A DNA stretch of 39,097 nt, from assembly GCA_018240465.1 (NCBI GenBank), contig JAFEFS010000095.1, positions 1-39,097 on the forward strand, read 5' to 3'. Of this stretch, positions 1 to 10,417 are shown piece by piece. The position numbers and the translations under genes are program-made. Position 1 is the first letter of the stretch, and every line of letters starts with the position of its first letter. Source of the stretch: Pseudomonadota bacterium (GTDB taxonomy: Bacteria > Pseudomonadota > Gammaproteobacteria > Xanthomonadales > Rhodanobacteraceae). Below the pieces are notes generated by a model. That model worked only from the letters and a program-made list of their open reading frames with translations, did no database searches and was not told the DNA's origin.

Positions 1-59
1 GCGCCTTGGCTCGCGCCGACATCAAGAGCCTGTCCTTTTCAATTTTCGGAGTGCTTGAA

Positions 60-290
60 ATGAGCGGAAAGAATCAATGGGTCGTACCCATCAACGGCGG
101 TGATCAGTGGGGCGTGCGCGGTGAAGGCAACGACCGCCTCACCTCCATCCACGACACGCAGCAACAGGCGATTGACCGTGCGCGGGACATCGCCATCAAC
201 CAGCAGAGCGAGATGTTCATCCAAGGTCGTGATGGCCAGATCCGTGAGCGCAACAGCTACGGTGACGATCCGTTCCCGCCCAAGGGGTGA
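60..290 (+). CDS. DUF2188 domain-containing small protein
   Basis: This encodes a 76-residue protein of the DUF2188 type. Such proteins are short and carry a conserved N-terminal pattern around WVVP..GGxWxVR and a later segment where residues are queued for a repeat of the same motif. Here I see NQWVVPINGGDQWGVRGEG near the start, then QQQAIDRARDIA and EMFIQGRDGQIRERNSYG. The ATG at 60 is preferred over an upstream in-frame ATG at 6 because GGAG at 48-51 lies 8 nt before it and the family homology begins there. No signal peptide or membrane segment is visible. The biochemical function of the family is unknown. The gene faces tRNA-Phe, and what lies upstream is outside the window. Confidence 0.75.
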   Translation: MSGKNQWVVPINGGDQWGVRGEGNDRLTSIHDTQQQAIDRARDIAINQQSEMFIQGRDGQIRERNSYGDDPFPPKG

Positions 291-322
291 TGCTCGGGTT
301 GGCCTCGCGGGTTTGCTTCTAT

Positions 323-348
323 TTGGCTCGTGCAAACCCACGAGCCAA
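323..348. repeat. 10-bp perfect hairpin after the DUF2188 gene
   Basis: TTGGCTCGTG (323-332) pairs perfectly with CACGAGCCAA (339-348) around a 6-nt loop. It lies 33 nt past the DUF2188 stop codon and could end that transcript, but no T-tract follows on either strand, so a classical intrinsic terminator is not supported. Confidence 0.5.
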
Positions 349-392
349 CCATTCCCGTTGGCACACGCGCAAGTCGTTGACGAACAACGCCG

Positions 393-506
393 TCTGCGTG
401 TGCCACGGCGAAGAAGTTGGCGCAGGTTTCGAGAGAAGATAGGGCGGAACAGGGGCGAACCGGGCGCGCTGTGGCGGGCGGGCGATGGGCTCGTGGCACA
501 CGCAGA
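393..506. repeat. 15-bp perfect inverted repeat, arms 84 bp apart
   Basis: TCTGCGTGTGCCACG at 393-407 is the exact reverse complement of CGTGGCACACGCAGA at 492-506. A third copy of the core GGCACACGC sits at 360-368. The interval 291-582 between the DUF2188 gene and tRNA-Phe holds no convincing coding sequence. The long stem, together with the 323-348 hairpin, makes a structured RNA or a recombination or binding site possible. No known RNA family was recognised. Confidence 0.55.
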
Positions 507-546
507 ATGGCCCAGAACCCCGCGTGGCGCGCGGACTCCGCAAAGG

Positions 547-574
547 AAAACGCCCAACCGAGAACGGTTGGGCG
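547..574 (-). terminator. Rho-independent terminator of tRNA-Phe
   Basis: On the minus strand the perfect 10-bp stem CGCCCAACCG / CGGTTGGGCG (551-560 and 565-574, 4-nt loop) is followed directly by TTTTCC. It lies 8 nt past the tRNA 3' end, which fits a terminator for the tRNA transcript. Confidence 0.85.
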
Positions 575-582
575 TCGATTTG

Positions 583-658
583 TGGTGGCCGGGGACGGAA
601 TCGAACCGCCGACACGGGGATTTTCAATCCCCTGCTCTACCAACTGAGCTACCCGGCC
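583..658 (-). tRNA. tRNA-Phe (GAA)
   Basis: This is a 76-nt tRNA read on the minus strand. It starts GGCCGGGTAGCTCAG with the usual D-arm and ends with an encoded CCA. The acceptor stem is GGCCGGG/CCCGGCC with discriminator A. The anticodon loop TTGAAAA contains GAA, complementary to 623-625 on the plus strand, and sits in a 5-bp GGGGA/TCCCC stem. The T-arm carries GGTTCGATTCC. The anticodon arm closely matches E. coli tRNA-Phe. An intrinsic terminator follows at 547-574. There is no integrase nearby and no duplicated 3' end in the window that would mark an integration site. Confidence 0.97.
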
Positions 659-761
659 GATGGGCTTTCGAAGCGGGGCGCAGAGGGCGCGGCCGCGGAA
701 GGGCGCGTATTACAGCGACTTGCGGCGGGAGAGTCAAGAAGAAAATCGTCGATTGTCTTGT

Positions 762-1040
762 TCAGGCGCGGTCTTCGGGCGGCACGTAACCCAGCGGAGC
801 GGCGGAGCCTTCGCCGAAGAAATACTTCTTCATCTCGTCTTCGAGAAACTTGCGCGCCTTCGGGTCCAGCGGTGAAAGTCGGTTCTCGTTGATCAGCATG
901 GTCTGGTGCGCCAGCCATTGCGCCCAGGCTTCCTTCGACACGTGTCCGAAGATGCGCTTGCCGAGTTCGCCGGGGTAGGGCGCGTAGGCGAGGCCTTCGG
1001 CTTCGCGTTGCAGTTTGGCGCAGAAAACAGTCCGTGGCAT
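762..1040 (-). CDS. yggX: YggX-family Fe(2+)-trafficking / oxidative damage protection protein
   Basis: This 92-residue protein is full length for the YggX family, whose members are small cytosolic proteins linked to protection of Fe-S clusters and iron handling under oxidative stress. The family start [10 protein letters not shown] is present with its conserved cysteine at position 7. Further landmarks are the [14 protein letters not shown] segment, [17 protein letters not shown] and a C-terminal [13 protein letters not shown]. It follows mutY on the same strand with an 18-nt gap. The mutY-yggX order is the same in E. coli and many gammaproteobacteria, so co-transcription with mutY and probably ftsY is likely. 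The functional pairing makes sense, since MutY carries a 4Fe-4S cluster. Confidence 0.95.
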   Translation of the reverse strand: MPRTVFCAKLQREAEGLAYAPYPGELGKRIFGHVSKEAWAQWLAHQTMLINENRLSPLDPKARKFLEDEMKKYFFGEGSAAPLGYVPPEDRA

Positions 1041-1058
1041 GGTGGTTCTCGTCGGGTG

Positions 1059-2105
1059 TCAGGAAAGGGACTCGATCAGCCTGCGCACCGGCGCGGGCAA
1101 GCCGAGCGATGCGGCTTCGAGCGGATGCAGCCAGCGGCGGTCGACGTCGTCGGCGATGGCCGGCGCCGGATGAATATCGAGTGCAAGCGGGGTGACGTCG
1201 AGCAGATAGTGGCTGAAGCCATGAGCGAACGGCGGCAGCGGGTGAAAAACGATCGCGTTCGCATCGATGCCGTGCGTGCGCGCGATTTCGTTGCGTGCGG
1301 AAGTTTCGTCCGCGGATTCGGGCAGGCTCCAGAGTCCGGCCCAGACGCCGGTCGGTGCGCGCCGTTCCAGCAGCAGGCGCCCGCATGCGTCGCGCAGCAC
1401 GAGCATGACCGTGCGCCGTGTCGGCCGCGCCTTCGCCGGCTTGCGCACGGGCAGGGTGGTGGTGCGGCCGTCGTGCTGCGCGACGCAATCGATGCGCAGC
1501 GGGCAGGCATCGCAGCCCGGCTTGGTACGCGTGCACACGGTCGCGCCGAGATCCATGATCGCCTGGGTGTAGTCTGCGACGCGCGCGCTCGGCGTATGCG
1601 CATCCGCGAGTTGCCACAGGCGGTTTTCCGTCGCGGCTTCACCCGGCCAGCCGGCGATGCCGTGAAAGCGCGCGAGCACGCGCTTGACGTTGGCGTCGAG
1701 GATGGCGCGGCGTTGGCCAAAAGCCTGCGCCGCGATCGCGCCGGCGGTCGAGCGGCCGATGCCGGGCAAGTCCAGCAGGCTGTCGAAAGCGTCCGGCAGC
1801 TCGCCGCCGTGGCGTTCGACGCAGATTTGCGCCGCGCGATGCAGGTTGCGCGCGCGGCTGTAGTAGCCGAGCCCCGACCACAGCGCGAAAACCTCGTCTT
1901 CCGTCGCCGCGGAAAGCATTTTTATACTTTGCAACTTCTCCACAAAGCGAAAAAAATACGGAATGACCGTGGCGACCTGCGTCTGTTGCAGCATCACTTC
2001 CGACAGCCACACGCGGTACGGCGTGCGCGGGTGCTGCCAGGGCAGGTCGTGGCGGCCGTGCGCGTCGAACCAGCGCAGCAGGCGCAGGGCGAAATCGTCG
2101 CTCAT
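1059..2105 (-). CDS. mutY: A/G-specific adenine DNA glycosylase MutY
   Basis: This base-excision repair enzyme removes adenine mispaired with 8-oxoguanine. The 348-residue length is normal. Visible features are the catalytic Glu36 in LSEVMLQQTQ, the helix-hairpin-helix LPGIGRSTAGAI, catalytic Asp137 with Lys141 in ILDANVKRV, and four cluster cysteines at 191, 198, 201 and 207 in the C-x6-C-x2-C-x5-C spacing. A C-terminal Nudix-like domain from about residue 230 reads the 8-oxoG partner and contains FAHGFSHYLLDV. The gene lies 41 nt after ftsY and 18 nt before yggX. An odd point is a short AT-rich patch at 1921-1960 (about 33% GC) covering residues 52-65, in which the protein still aligns without a gap to E. 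coli MutY. Confidence 0.96.
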   Translation of the reverse strand: MSDDFALRLLRWFDAHGRHDLPWQHPRTPYRVWLSEVMLQQTQVATVIPYFFRFVEKLQSIKMLSAATEDEVFALWSGLGYYSRARNLHRAAQICVERHGGELPDAFDSLLDLPGIGRSTAGAIAAQAFGQRRAILDANVKRVLARFHGIAGWPGEAATENRLWQLADAHTPSARVADYTQAIMDLGATVCTRTKPGCDACPLRIDCVAQHDGRTTTLPVRKPAKARPTRRTVMLVLRDACGRLLLERRAPTGVWAGLWSLPESADETSARNEIARTHGIDANAIVFHPLPPFAHGFSHYLLDVTPLALDIHPAPAIADDVDRRWLHPLEAASLGLPAPVRRLIESLS

Positions 2106-2138
2106 ATGCGTGCAAACGGGCGGCGCATCGACATTGCC

Positions 2139-2166
2139 TTCGGCCCTCAGCTCTCGGCACTCAGCC
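2139..2166. repeat. Degenerate heptamer repeat at the end of ftsY
   Basis: Four consecutive 7-mers read TTCGGCC CTCAGCT CTCGGCA CTCAGCC on the plus strand, consensus YTCRGCN. They span the ftsY stop codon and encode the last few residues of FtsY. The unit resembles the TCACCGC heptamers at 26963-26976 and 27078-27119. Confidence 0.5.
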
Positions 2167-3301
2167 CTATGTTTTCTGGCAGCAGCGCGTCGACGAACGC
2201 CGCAGGCTCGAACTCGCGCAAGTCGTCGGCGGTTTCGCCAAGGCCGACGTAGCGGATCGGCAGGCCGAATTCCCTGGCCAACGCGAACACCACGCCGCCC
2301 TTGGCGCTGCCGTCGAGTTTGGTGACGACGAGGCCGGTCACACCGATCGCGGCACGGAACTGGCGTGTCTGGTTGACCGCATTCTGGCCCGTGGTGCCGT
2401 CGATCACGAGCAGCACCTCGTGCGGCGCCTCGGCGTCGAGTTTGGCCAGCACGCGGCGAATCTTGGCGAGCTCGTCCATCAGACCCGACTGCGTGTGCAG
2501 GCGTCCGGCGGTGTCGGCGATGAGAACGTCGAGCTGCTTGGAGCGAGCCGATTGCAGCGCGTCGAAGATCACGCTGGCCGAGTCGGCGCCCGAGCCTTGC
2601 GCGACGACCGGTACGCCGTTGCGCTCACCCCAGGTCTTCAATTGCTCGACGGCAGCGGCGCGGAACGTGTCGCCGGCGGCGAGCGCGACGCCGTGGCCCT
2701 GCGTCTGGAAACGACGCGCGAGCTTGCCGATCGTCGTCGTCTTGCCGACGCCGTTGACACCGACCATGAGGATCACGAACGGCTTCTGCGCCGCATCGAT
2801 GCGCAGCGGTTGCGCGACCGGCTGCAGCAGCGCGACGAGGTCGGCGCGCAGCGCAGCGAGCAGCGCATCGGCGTCGGCGAACTCGCGCTTGTTCATGCGT
2901 TTGCGCAGGTCGTCGACGAGCGTGGTCGTTGCGGTCACGCCGACGTCGGCGCCGAGCAGGGCGGTTTCGAGTTCGTCGAGCAAGGCTTCGTCGAGCCTGG
3001 GTTTGCGCGCGAACAGGCTGCCTATGTTGCGATGGAAAATGCTGCCGGCGAGGCGTTCGCGCCAGCTTCTCTTGGTCGGAACAGCGGGATTCGGGTCAGG
3101 GCGGTCGGGACTCGCAGCGGCGGCTGCGGGTTCGGGTTGCATGTCTGCCGCGGTGGCAGGCGCGTCGTGCGATGCGGGAATTCCTTCAGGCGCGAATGCA
3201 TCGGCATGTTCTTCATGGTTTTCCGGGTTCCCGGTCGCGAGCCCCGGGTCCCGGCTTTCCTCACCCGTTTTTTTCTTCCAGAACTTGAACATCTTCGCCA
3301 C
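2147..3301 (-). CDS. ftsY: Signal recognition particle receptor FtsY
   Basis: FtsY is the SRP receptor GTPase that docks ribosome-SRP complexes at the inner membrane for co-translational insertion. The 384-residue protein has an acidic, Ala/Pro-rich N-terminal A domain (residues 12-78), the four-helix N domain and the GTPase G domain. The P-loop GVNGVGKTTT is at 181-190. DTFRAAAVEQL, DTAGR, TKLDGSAKGG and the closing GETADDL motif follow. The start shown is GTG at 3301, giving VAKMFKFW. An ATG three codons later (3292) is equally possible, and neither has a strong ribosome-binding site. The extreme C-terminus (GLSAES) is written by a degenerate heptamer repeat. It leads the ftsY-mutY-yggX run and is divergent from rsmD. 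Confidence 0.97.
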   Translation of the reverse strand: MAKMFKFWKKKTGEESRDPGLATGNPENHEEHADAFAPEGIPASHDAPATAADMQPEPAAAAASPDRPDPNPAVPTKRSWRERLAGSIFHRNIGSLFARKPRLDEALLDELETALLGADVGVTATTTLVDDLRKRMNKREFADADALLAALRADLVALLQPVAQPLRIDAAQKPFVILMVGVNGVGKTTTIGKLARRFQTQGHGVALAAGDTFRAAAVEQLKTWGERNGVPVVAQGSGADSASVIFDALQSARSKQLDVLIADTAGRLHTQSGLMDELAKIRRVLAKLDAEAPHEVLLVIDGTTGQNAVNQTRQFRAAIGVTGLVVTKLDGSAKGGVVFALAREFGLPIRYVGLGETADDLREFEPAAFVDALLPENIGLSAES

Positions 3302-3357
3302 GAATTGAAAGACAATGACGCCATGCTAACACCCGCGCCGACGCCGATTTTGGGCCG

Positions 3358-4513
<1,156 letters not shown>

Positions 4514-4533
4514 AATCAGCAATGGGAGGCAAA

Positions 4534-5082
4534 ATGAAAACGTACACATTCCGCATGATCCTCGTGCTCGTCGCCGCGCTGTTGCTCGCCGCCTGCGGGC
4601 CGAGCGAGGAAGAAAAGGCCAAGGCCGCAGAGGCCGCCGCCAAGGCCCAGGCGCTGGCGAAGGAAGCCGCCGCGCTCGTGCTGCCGAAGGACACGATCGA
4701 CAAGGCCGCGTGGGCGCCGTACTTCAAGGCGACGGTCACCAAGTTCCTGCGCGACAACGCGGCAACGGTGAAGACCAATCATCCGTATGTCTACTACATC
4801 CCGGCTGGCGACGACGATGCGGCCAAGACCGATCGTCAGAACGGGCTCGACAACATCCAGACCACGGTGCAGCGTGGTGTGTTGCCTGGCGCGTTCATGG
4901 CTTTCGGCGGACCGAACTCGACCTACACGGCCGACACGACGGTCGATGCGTTCAAGGATGCGAAGGACGGTTCGTTCAAGGGCGTGTTCATCCTGTTCAT
5001 CGGTTCGCCGGCCGACTCCGAGCGAGTCAAGCCTGTGATCGAGAAGACTGGCGCGACGTATTATTTCGTCGAGTTGAAGTGA
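4534..5082 (+). CDS. Small predicted lipoprotein of unknown function
   Basis: This encodes a 182-residue exported protein. The start at 4534 is fixed by GGGAGG at 4524-4529. A hydrophobic segment (RMILVLVAALLLAAC) ends in the lipobox LAAC, so signal peptidase II processing and membrane anchoring are expected. A charged Ala/Lys/Glu-rich, probably helical stretch follows the cysteine. A globular part then contains YVYYIPAGDDD, RGVLPGAFMAFGGPNS and a terminal TGATYYFVELK. No enzyme motif was recognised. The gene sits directly after coaD, but nothing suggests a link to coenzyme A. Codon use and GC are like the neighbours, so it does not look foreign. Confidence 0.8.
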   Translation: MKTYTFRMILVLVAALLLAACGPSEEEKAKAAEAAAKAQALAKEAAALVLPKDTIDKAAWAPYFKATVTKFLRDNAATVKTNHPYVYYIPAGDDDAAKTDRQNGLDNIQTTVQRGVLPGAFMAFGGPNSTYTADTTVDAFKDAKDGSFKGVFILFIGSPADSERVKPVIEKTGATYYFVELK

Positions 5083-5125
5083 CGATGCGGCTCGAGAGCG
5101 CGTAGTGCGACCGGTCGGGCGAATC

Positions 5126-7270
<2,145 letters not shown>

Positions 7271-7286
7271 GCACGCGCGGCTAGGC

Positions 7287-7997
7287 ATGGCGCGCAGACG
7301 CAAACAGAGGATTTCGCCGCGCAGGATCGGCGTGTTCGTCGCGCTGATCCTGCTCGGCTTCGGCGCGATCTGGACGTGGCAGCATCGCGCCCGCGTGCGC
7401 TCCGTGATGTCGACGGTCAACGCGGAACTGCCTGTGCCGGCGCGCGCGCCGGATGCGTCCCAGTCCGGCACGAGTGCCGCGATGCCGGTCAGGGTCGCGG
7501 GCAAACTTTCGCTGAAGCACGCGCCGCGCGACGCGCAGCTCGGCGTAGTCGCCGTCGACGCGGCGGTACTCGTGCGCAGCGTGGAAATGTATCAATGGCA
7601 TGAGCGCTGCGAGCTGGGCGGCGGTGCGTGCGCGTACGCGGCGTCGTGGTCGCAGGGGCATGTCGACTCGACGAAGTTCCGCGAGCCGAAGGGGCACGAG
7701 AATCCGCCACTGCCGTTCGCCGATGCGCGCTTCGCCGCGGGCGAGATCCGGCTCGGCGACGTCGTTGTCGATCCGAAGCTGCTCGAAACGCTGCCGATGC
7801 AGGATTACTCGGTCAAGGCTGGCGCGCTGCCGCCGAACATGGCGGCGACGTTCAACGTCGTCGACGGCGTGCTCTACGCGGGCGGCGACGCTGCGCATCC
7901 GCAGATCGGCAGCGTGCGCGTGCGCTACCGCATCGTGCCCGCCGGCGCGGTCGATCTGGCCGGCGTGAAACGCGGCAACAAGCTCGAAGCGCAATAG
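7287..7997 (+). CDS. TMEM43-family membrane-anchored protein
   Basis: The 236-residue protein has a basic N-terminus, one clear membrane segment (residues 14-30, IGVFVALILLGFGAIWTW) and a soluble domain. It carries family landmarks of TMEM43/LUMA: VRSVEMYQWHE, an ASWSQGHVDSTKF segment, ENPPLPFADARF, then LPPNMAATFNVVDGVLY and a final GSVRVRYRIVPA. The bacterial members are shorter than the eukaryotic protein and lack several of its membrane helices, as seen here. The molecular function is not established in bacteria. It lies 16 nt after ggt and is convergent with a Nudix gene. The assignment rests on motif recall, so moderate confidence is given. Confidence 0.7.
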   Translation: MARRRKQRISPRRIGVFVALILLGFGAIWTWQHRARVRSVMSTVNAELPVPARAPDASQSGTSAAMPVRVAGKLSLKHAPRDAQLGVVAVDAAVLVRSVEMYQWHERCELGGGACAYAASWSQGHVDSTKFREPKGHENPPLPFADARFAAGEIRLGDVVVDPKLLETLPMQDYSVKAGALPPNMAATFNVVDGVLYAGGDAAHPQIGSVRVRYRIVPAGAVDLAGVKRGNKLEAQ

Positions 7998-8130
7998 TTG
8001 GCCGGCGACGCAAGAAAGTTCTTGAAACGAGCCGAGCTCTGACTTGAGATGATCAGCCGCTCAAGAGGAATTGCAAACATTCCCGGCGTGATGGATCGGG
8101 TGGTCGTGCAGATGGAGCCTGAGTGGAAGT

Positions 8131-8667
8131 TCAGCGGAACAGTGTTTCGCCGTGCTCGAGGAAGTACAGTCCGGCAAACAGTTTGGGATCGATCGAATAG
8201 CCCTCGCGCATCCTGGCGAGCAGCCAGCGCGGTGCCTCGGTACGTGCCACCTCGTGCACGAGGATGTCTTCCGTGGCGTCGCCGCCGCCGGCGTGCTCGC
8301 GCACCAGCCCGTGCGCGCGCACGAAGGCAATGATCTCGTTGCTCATGCCGGACGACGACGGCCCTCGCATCAGATATTCGATGCGCTCGGCGCGGTAGCC
8401 GGTTTCCTCGAGCAGTTCGCGCTCGGCGGCGAGGATCGCGGATTCGTCGCGGTTGCCGGCGATGTCGCCGATCAAGCCCGCCGGCATCTCGATCGTTTTC
8501 GCCTGCACTGCTTCGCGCCATTGCTCGACGAACAGGATGCGTCCCTCATCGGTCAACGCGACGATGATGACCGCGCCGCCGGGGTTCGTGCGTTCGGCGT
8601 ATTCCCAGCGTCCGCGCCGGAGCAGGCGCAGCCAGCGGCCCTCGTGAAGCACTTCGGTCGTCGTCAT
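8131..8667 (-). CDS. Nudix hydrolase (ADP-ribose pyrophosphatase-like)
   Basis: This 178-residue enzyme hydrolyses a nucleoside diphosphate linked to another moiety. The Nudix box is plain: G at the start of GLIGD, a spacer, then ESAILAAERELLEETGY, which holds the metal-binding REx2EE core. The box has a longer spacer than the strict 23-residue form, as in ADP-ribose/NADH-type members. Upstream are AVIIVALTDEGRILFVEQWREAV and EMPAGL, typical of the NudF-like group. The ATG at 8667 is preferred over a TTG three codons earlier. It is divergent from the lipoprotein at 8793 and convergent with the TMEM43-like gene. The true substrate cannot be told from sequence. Confidence 0.88.
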   Translation of the reverse strand: MTTTEVLHEGRWLRLLRRGRWEYAERTNPGGAVIIVALTDEGRILFVEQWREAVQAKTIEMPAGLIGDIAGNRDESAILAAERELLEETGYRAERIEYLMRGPSSSGMSNEIIAFVRAHGLVREHAGGGDATEDILVHEVARTEAPRWLLARMREGYSIDPKLFAGLYFLEHGETLFR

Positions 8668-8792
8668 CGTGTACAATTTTCCGGATTTGCGCCCGCAGGC
8701 GTGCCACGAACTTCGTCGGCGCCGCGCGGTCTTTAGCGCGATCCCGACACCATCCCGACCGCGTCGCCGCGGCCCGCCCTGACCAGACGCCC

Positions 8793-10385
8793 ATGAAAAC
8801 CCGATTCTATCCCGTCATTGTTGCGCTCGCCCTTGCCGCCTGCTCGAAGCCGCCGGCTACCGAACCCGCCAGCCAGGCGCAGCCCGCTCCCGCGCCCGCC
8901 GCGCAGGAGCAGGCCACTGCCGCGGCGAAACCGCAGACACCGGAAGAAGCGGCCAAGGCCGAGATGACGAAGAAGGCCGTGGCGCTGACCCGCGACCAGA
9001 TCATGCAGTCGCGTGATCCCAATTCGTTGAGCAAGCTTGGCGAGATCTACGTGGAAGCCGGCGAGCCCGAGCATTTGGCGTGGACGCTCGAGCGCCTGTG
9101 CCAGCTGTTTCCCAACTCCGGCAACCTGCGCCTGCAGCTCGCGATGGCCTACGCCGGCCAGGACAAGAAGACGGAAACCTATGACACCCTGCTGCGCTTG
9201 ATCAAGCAGGGCTACTACTACGACATCGGCAAGGATCCGCGTTTCGAAGGCGCGCATGGCACCAAGGTGTGGGACTACATCGTCAAGACCTTCGAAGACA
9301 ACAACAAACCGTTCGGCGAGGGCAAGGTCGCCTTCGACCTGCCGAAGACGGACAGCCTGTTCGAATCGATCGCCTGGGATCCCAAGCGCAAGCAGTTCCT
9401 CGTCGGCAGCGTGCGCGACGGCGGCATCTACCTCGCCGACGGCAAGGGCGGGGTGAAGGAATTCATCAAGGCCGACGCGACCAACGGCCTGATGGCCGTG
9501 TTCGGGCTCGCGGTCGACGCCGAGCACGACCGGCTCTACGCGATCAGCAACGGCGTCGCGCATTTCAATCATTTCGACGCGGCGATGGTCGGCAAGGCCG
9601 GCGTCTACGAATTCGCCCTCGGCAGCGGGAAATTCCTGCACAAGGCGATGCTGCCTGTCGACGACGGCCGCCACATCCTGTCGAGCATCACGATCGATTC
9701 CAAGGGCAAGGTCTACGTCGCCGACGGCGTCGTCCAGCAGATCTACAAGCTCGACGGCGGCGAACTGAAACTCATCGCCGGCAACCCTGTGCTCAGCGGC
9801 ATCCGCGGTCTCGCCGTGTCCGGCGACGGTCGCACACTGTACTTCGCCGACATCGCCCTCGGCCTGTTCGGCATCGATCTGGCCCAGGACAAGCCGTTCG
9901 CGCTGACCTACAACGAGGGCCAGCTGGCGCTCGGCGGCATCTCCGGCCTGTACTGGTTCGACGGCACGCTGGTGGCGATCCAGAACGACATGTCGCCCAA
10001 GCGCGTGATGCGCCTGCGCCTCGGCAACGACGCGCGCAGCATCGTCCAGGTACAGCCACTCGATGCAGCGCAGCCGGCGTTCACGTTGCCGACGGTCGGC
10101 ACCATTTCCGGGACCGACCTCTATTTCATCGCGAACAGCCAGAAGGGGTTGTACAGCGACCTCGGCGTGCTGACCGACGAGAGCAAGCTCGAGCCGGTGC
10201 ACATCTTCCGCAGCAACCTGCTTTACGCCTGGAACCAGAAGGCGCCCGCGATGCCGGCGCCGCACAAGTACACGCCGGAAGAACTCGAGAAGATGCGCAA
10301 CACTCCGCCCAAGGGGTTCAACCCGCCTGGCGGCGCGCAGCCGAAGAACGAGATACCGCCCCTTCTGCAGCCGAACAAGTCCTGA
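8793..10385 (+). CDS. Large lipoprotein with helical N-domain and SMP-30/NHL-like beta-propeller
   Basis: The 530-residue protein opens with a signal peptide ending in lipobox LAAC (Cys17), then a Pro/Ala/Gln-rich linker to about residue 50. Residues 55-165 look alpha-helical and TPR-like (SLSKLGEIYVEAGEPEHLAWTL and GNLRLQLAMAYAGQ). From about 180 the chain resembles SMP-30/NHL propellers, with repeated blade-like strings such as FLVGSVRDGGIYLAD, GLAVDAEHDRLYAIS, ITIDSKGKVYVADGVVQQIYKLD and GLAVSGDGRTLYFAD. The C-terminus is Pro-rich. No catalytic residues can be assigned. It is likely an outer- or inner-membrane-anchored periplasmic protein with a sensing, binding or lactonase-like role. It stands alone between two minus-strand units. 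Confidence 0.8.
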   Translation: MKTRFYPVIVALALAACSKPPATEPASQAQPAPAPAAQEQATAAAKPQTPEEAAKAEMTKKAVALTRDQIMQSRDPNSLSKLGEIYVEAGEPEHLAWTLERLCQLFPNSGNLRLQLAMAYAGQDKKTETYDTLLRLIKQGYYYDIGKDPRFEGAHGTKVWDYIVKTFEDNNKPFGEGKVAFDLPKTDSLFESIAWDPKRKQFLVGSVRDGGIYLADGKGGVKEFIKADATNGLMAVFGLAVDAEHDRLYAISNGVAHFNHFDAAMVGKAGVYEFALGSGKFLHKAMLPVDDGRHILSSITIDSKGKVYVADGVVQQIYKLDGGELKLIAGNPVLSGIRGLAVSGDGRTLYFADIALGLFGIDLAQDKPFALTYNEGQLALGGISGLYWFDGTLVAIQNDMSPKRVMRLRLGNDARSIVQVQPLDAAQPAFTLPTVGTISGTDLYFIANSQKGLYSDLGVLTDESKLEPVHIFRSNLLYAWNQKAPAMPAPHKYTPEELEKMRNTPPKGFNPPGGAQPKNEIPPLLQPNKS

Positions 10386-10417
10386 GGCCGCCGCGGCACG
10401 CGGAAGCGCGCGCCTGC

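Noticed and set aside
583..658. tRNA-Phe as the attachment site of a genomic island
   Set aside because: No integrase and no second copy of the tRNA 3' end are visible in the window. Only sequence to the left of it could decide.
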